Below are positions 62,953 through 64,000 of a stretch of DNA of 64,000 nt, in pieces. The translations under genes and the position numbers were made by a program. Every line of letters starts with the position of its first letter. Position 1 is the stretch's first letter. The notes below the pieces were generated by a model that was not told the origin of the DNA, ran no database searches, and saw only the letters and a list, made by a program, of their open reading frames with translations. The stretch is from Tubulanus polymorphus (taxonomy: Eukaryota; Nemertea; Palaeonemertea; Tubulaniformes; Tubulanidae): assembly GCF_964204645.1 (NCBI RefSeq), contig NC_134031.1, positions 17,977,307 through 18,041,306 on the forward strand, written 5' to 3'.

Positions 62953-63803
62953 AACATAATTCAAAAATAATTTCATATTCTAAGCTAATCAAACTTACAA
63001 TTCCTTTCAGCTTTTGGTTTCATTATTTTTCAGATCTAATGATGAACTCCAGCCATCGACTTGCTGTCATAGTTAGATTCTAGAACTACCCCCATCCTCC
63101 ACTTTTACCCCGTGTAAAAGTATCTACGCTGCCTAAACCATATCCAAAACTGAATTCGACAACTTTCGTACACAGAATTAGTAATCTAGACCCATAGATA
63201 GCGATAGTTGCGTCAGCCATTTCGTAACCGAGAACAGAATTGAAACTACTGCGTTGGACTTCTCGAGATATACGTCGTGTATATTAGTCACAATAGTGAC
63301 GCATTCGAAGCATGACTATGCACACGTGTGCCACTACAAACACCGTGCTGCCATCTACAAACAAACCTGACGTAATTGCTTGATACACTCCGTATAATAT
63401 ATATATATATATCTAGTACACATACATATCATAAAATTATTATTGTTTTAAAACCACATCCTGGAAAGTCATGAGACCCAAATAGCTGTAGAGTGTTTAG
63501 TTAATAGCTGATCGACGTATGGCTATGTATATACTTCATCGACTTATTCACCACCGAGCTCCTCTCAATGCGAAAAATTTGCGGAGATGAATGTTTCCAT
63601 ACATCTTTTCATTTTCAGAAAAATATGCTTGCCCGCTATCTGCAATCTATTTATAAAATGTCTGGCTTTAGACGCTCAGGCAGGCAAATCAATTCATATT
63701 ACGAACACATATTTTGTGTAGTACAGTAGATCCTTTGGATTGACTACAAAAATCCAAAAAAATTGCCTCGTAAATTGTTAAATTTTGCTTGGAAATAAAT
63801 CCT

Positions 63804-63930
63804 GGGGCCAGTTGAAGTCACAGCTTAGACTTAAGACCATTCTAAGACCGACTTAGTTCTATAGCCAATCTAACAACTTAAGACCAGTCTTCTTAAGATT
63901 TAAAACTACTTTTGGACTACGCAACTGGTT
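63804..63930. mobile_element. MITE family C, copy 2
   Basis: GGGGCCAGTTGAAGTCACAG, GCTTAGACTTAAGACCA and CTTTTGGACTACGCAACTGG blocks match the copy at 34287 in order. The interior again consists of CTTAAGACC repeats. Confidence 0.7.
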
Positions 63931-64000
63931 TCTCAAACAGATCAGACATGTGACACTTTACATAGATATCCAAACATGGCAAATCTATGGAATTAGGGCT

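Larger units (their letters stand above)
62482..64000 (-). other. Intron of F-BAR gene, open at the right edge
   Basis: The acceptor at 62482 shows that coding continues upstream, but no F-BAR first-exon sequence is visible up to the edge. It holds repeat D copy 3 (about 62671-62952), a short AT run near 63396 and a family C MITE at 63804. Confidence 0.6.

Overview
This is animal (metazoan) genomic DNA. Every recognisable gene is split by GT-AG introns, the spacers are AT-rich and full of microsatellites and small inverted-repeat elements, and the gene set is typical of a bilaterian with cilia. Together with the compact genes, this fits a marine invertebrate, perhaps a lophotrochozoan such as a mollusc, but I cannot name the species. 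Exon models were built by hand from splice signals, reading-frame phase and knowledge of the protein families. For the models with both ends in the window, summed exon lengths divide exactly by three.

Layout. 1-3812 (+): 3' part of a ZNFX1-like NFX1-type zinc-finger helicase gene with an Arg-Gly-rich tail. 3813-7989: spacer with two copies of one dispersed repeat and a short perfect-arm hairpin element. 7990-19313 (+): two tandem genes for GAPR-1/GLIPR2-like CAP proteins. The first has a TATA-type promoter candidate, noncoding first exons and a C-terminal extension. The second has an acylation-type N-terminus (MGNCC) and a possible alternative first exon. 20535-21597 (-): complete four-exon PIGP, encoding a GPI-GlcNAc transferase subunit, head-to-head with an unidentified short gene at 21912 (+). 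22231-29178: about 7 kb with no recognisable gene, holding local tandem duplications, a tRNA-like fragment and a long AT array.

29179-42779 (+): complete 26-exon NPHP4 (nephrocystin-4, ciliary transition zone). It carries an acidic N-terminal extension with a predicted myristoylation site, and a Met/Pro-rich linker encoded by two look-alike exons. 43465-46860 (-): a GFA/CENP-V-domain protein on one coding exon with a probable upstream noncoding exon. 47505-51924 (+): complete 14-exon SGLT-type sodium/sugar cotransporter (SLC5 family). 51925-56776: spacer and probable 3' UTR. 56777-62481 (-): ten exons of a CIP4/TOCA-type F-BAR-HR1-SH3 gene (FNBP1L/FNBP1/TRIP10 group), including a 15-nt microexon. 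Its first F-BAR exons lie beyond the right edge, so 62482-64000 is intron.

The genes do not form an operon or pathway; they are ordinary neighbours. Shared themes are membrane association (two acylation-type N-termini, PIGP, SGLT, F-BAR) and many small non-autonomous mobile elements in introns, two of which abut NPHP4 splice sites. I saw no viral, CRISPR or bacterial-type system.
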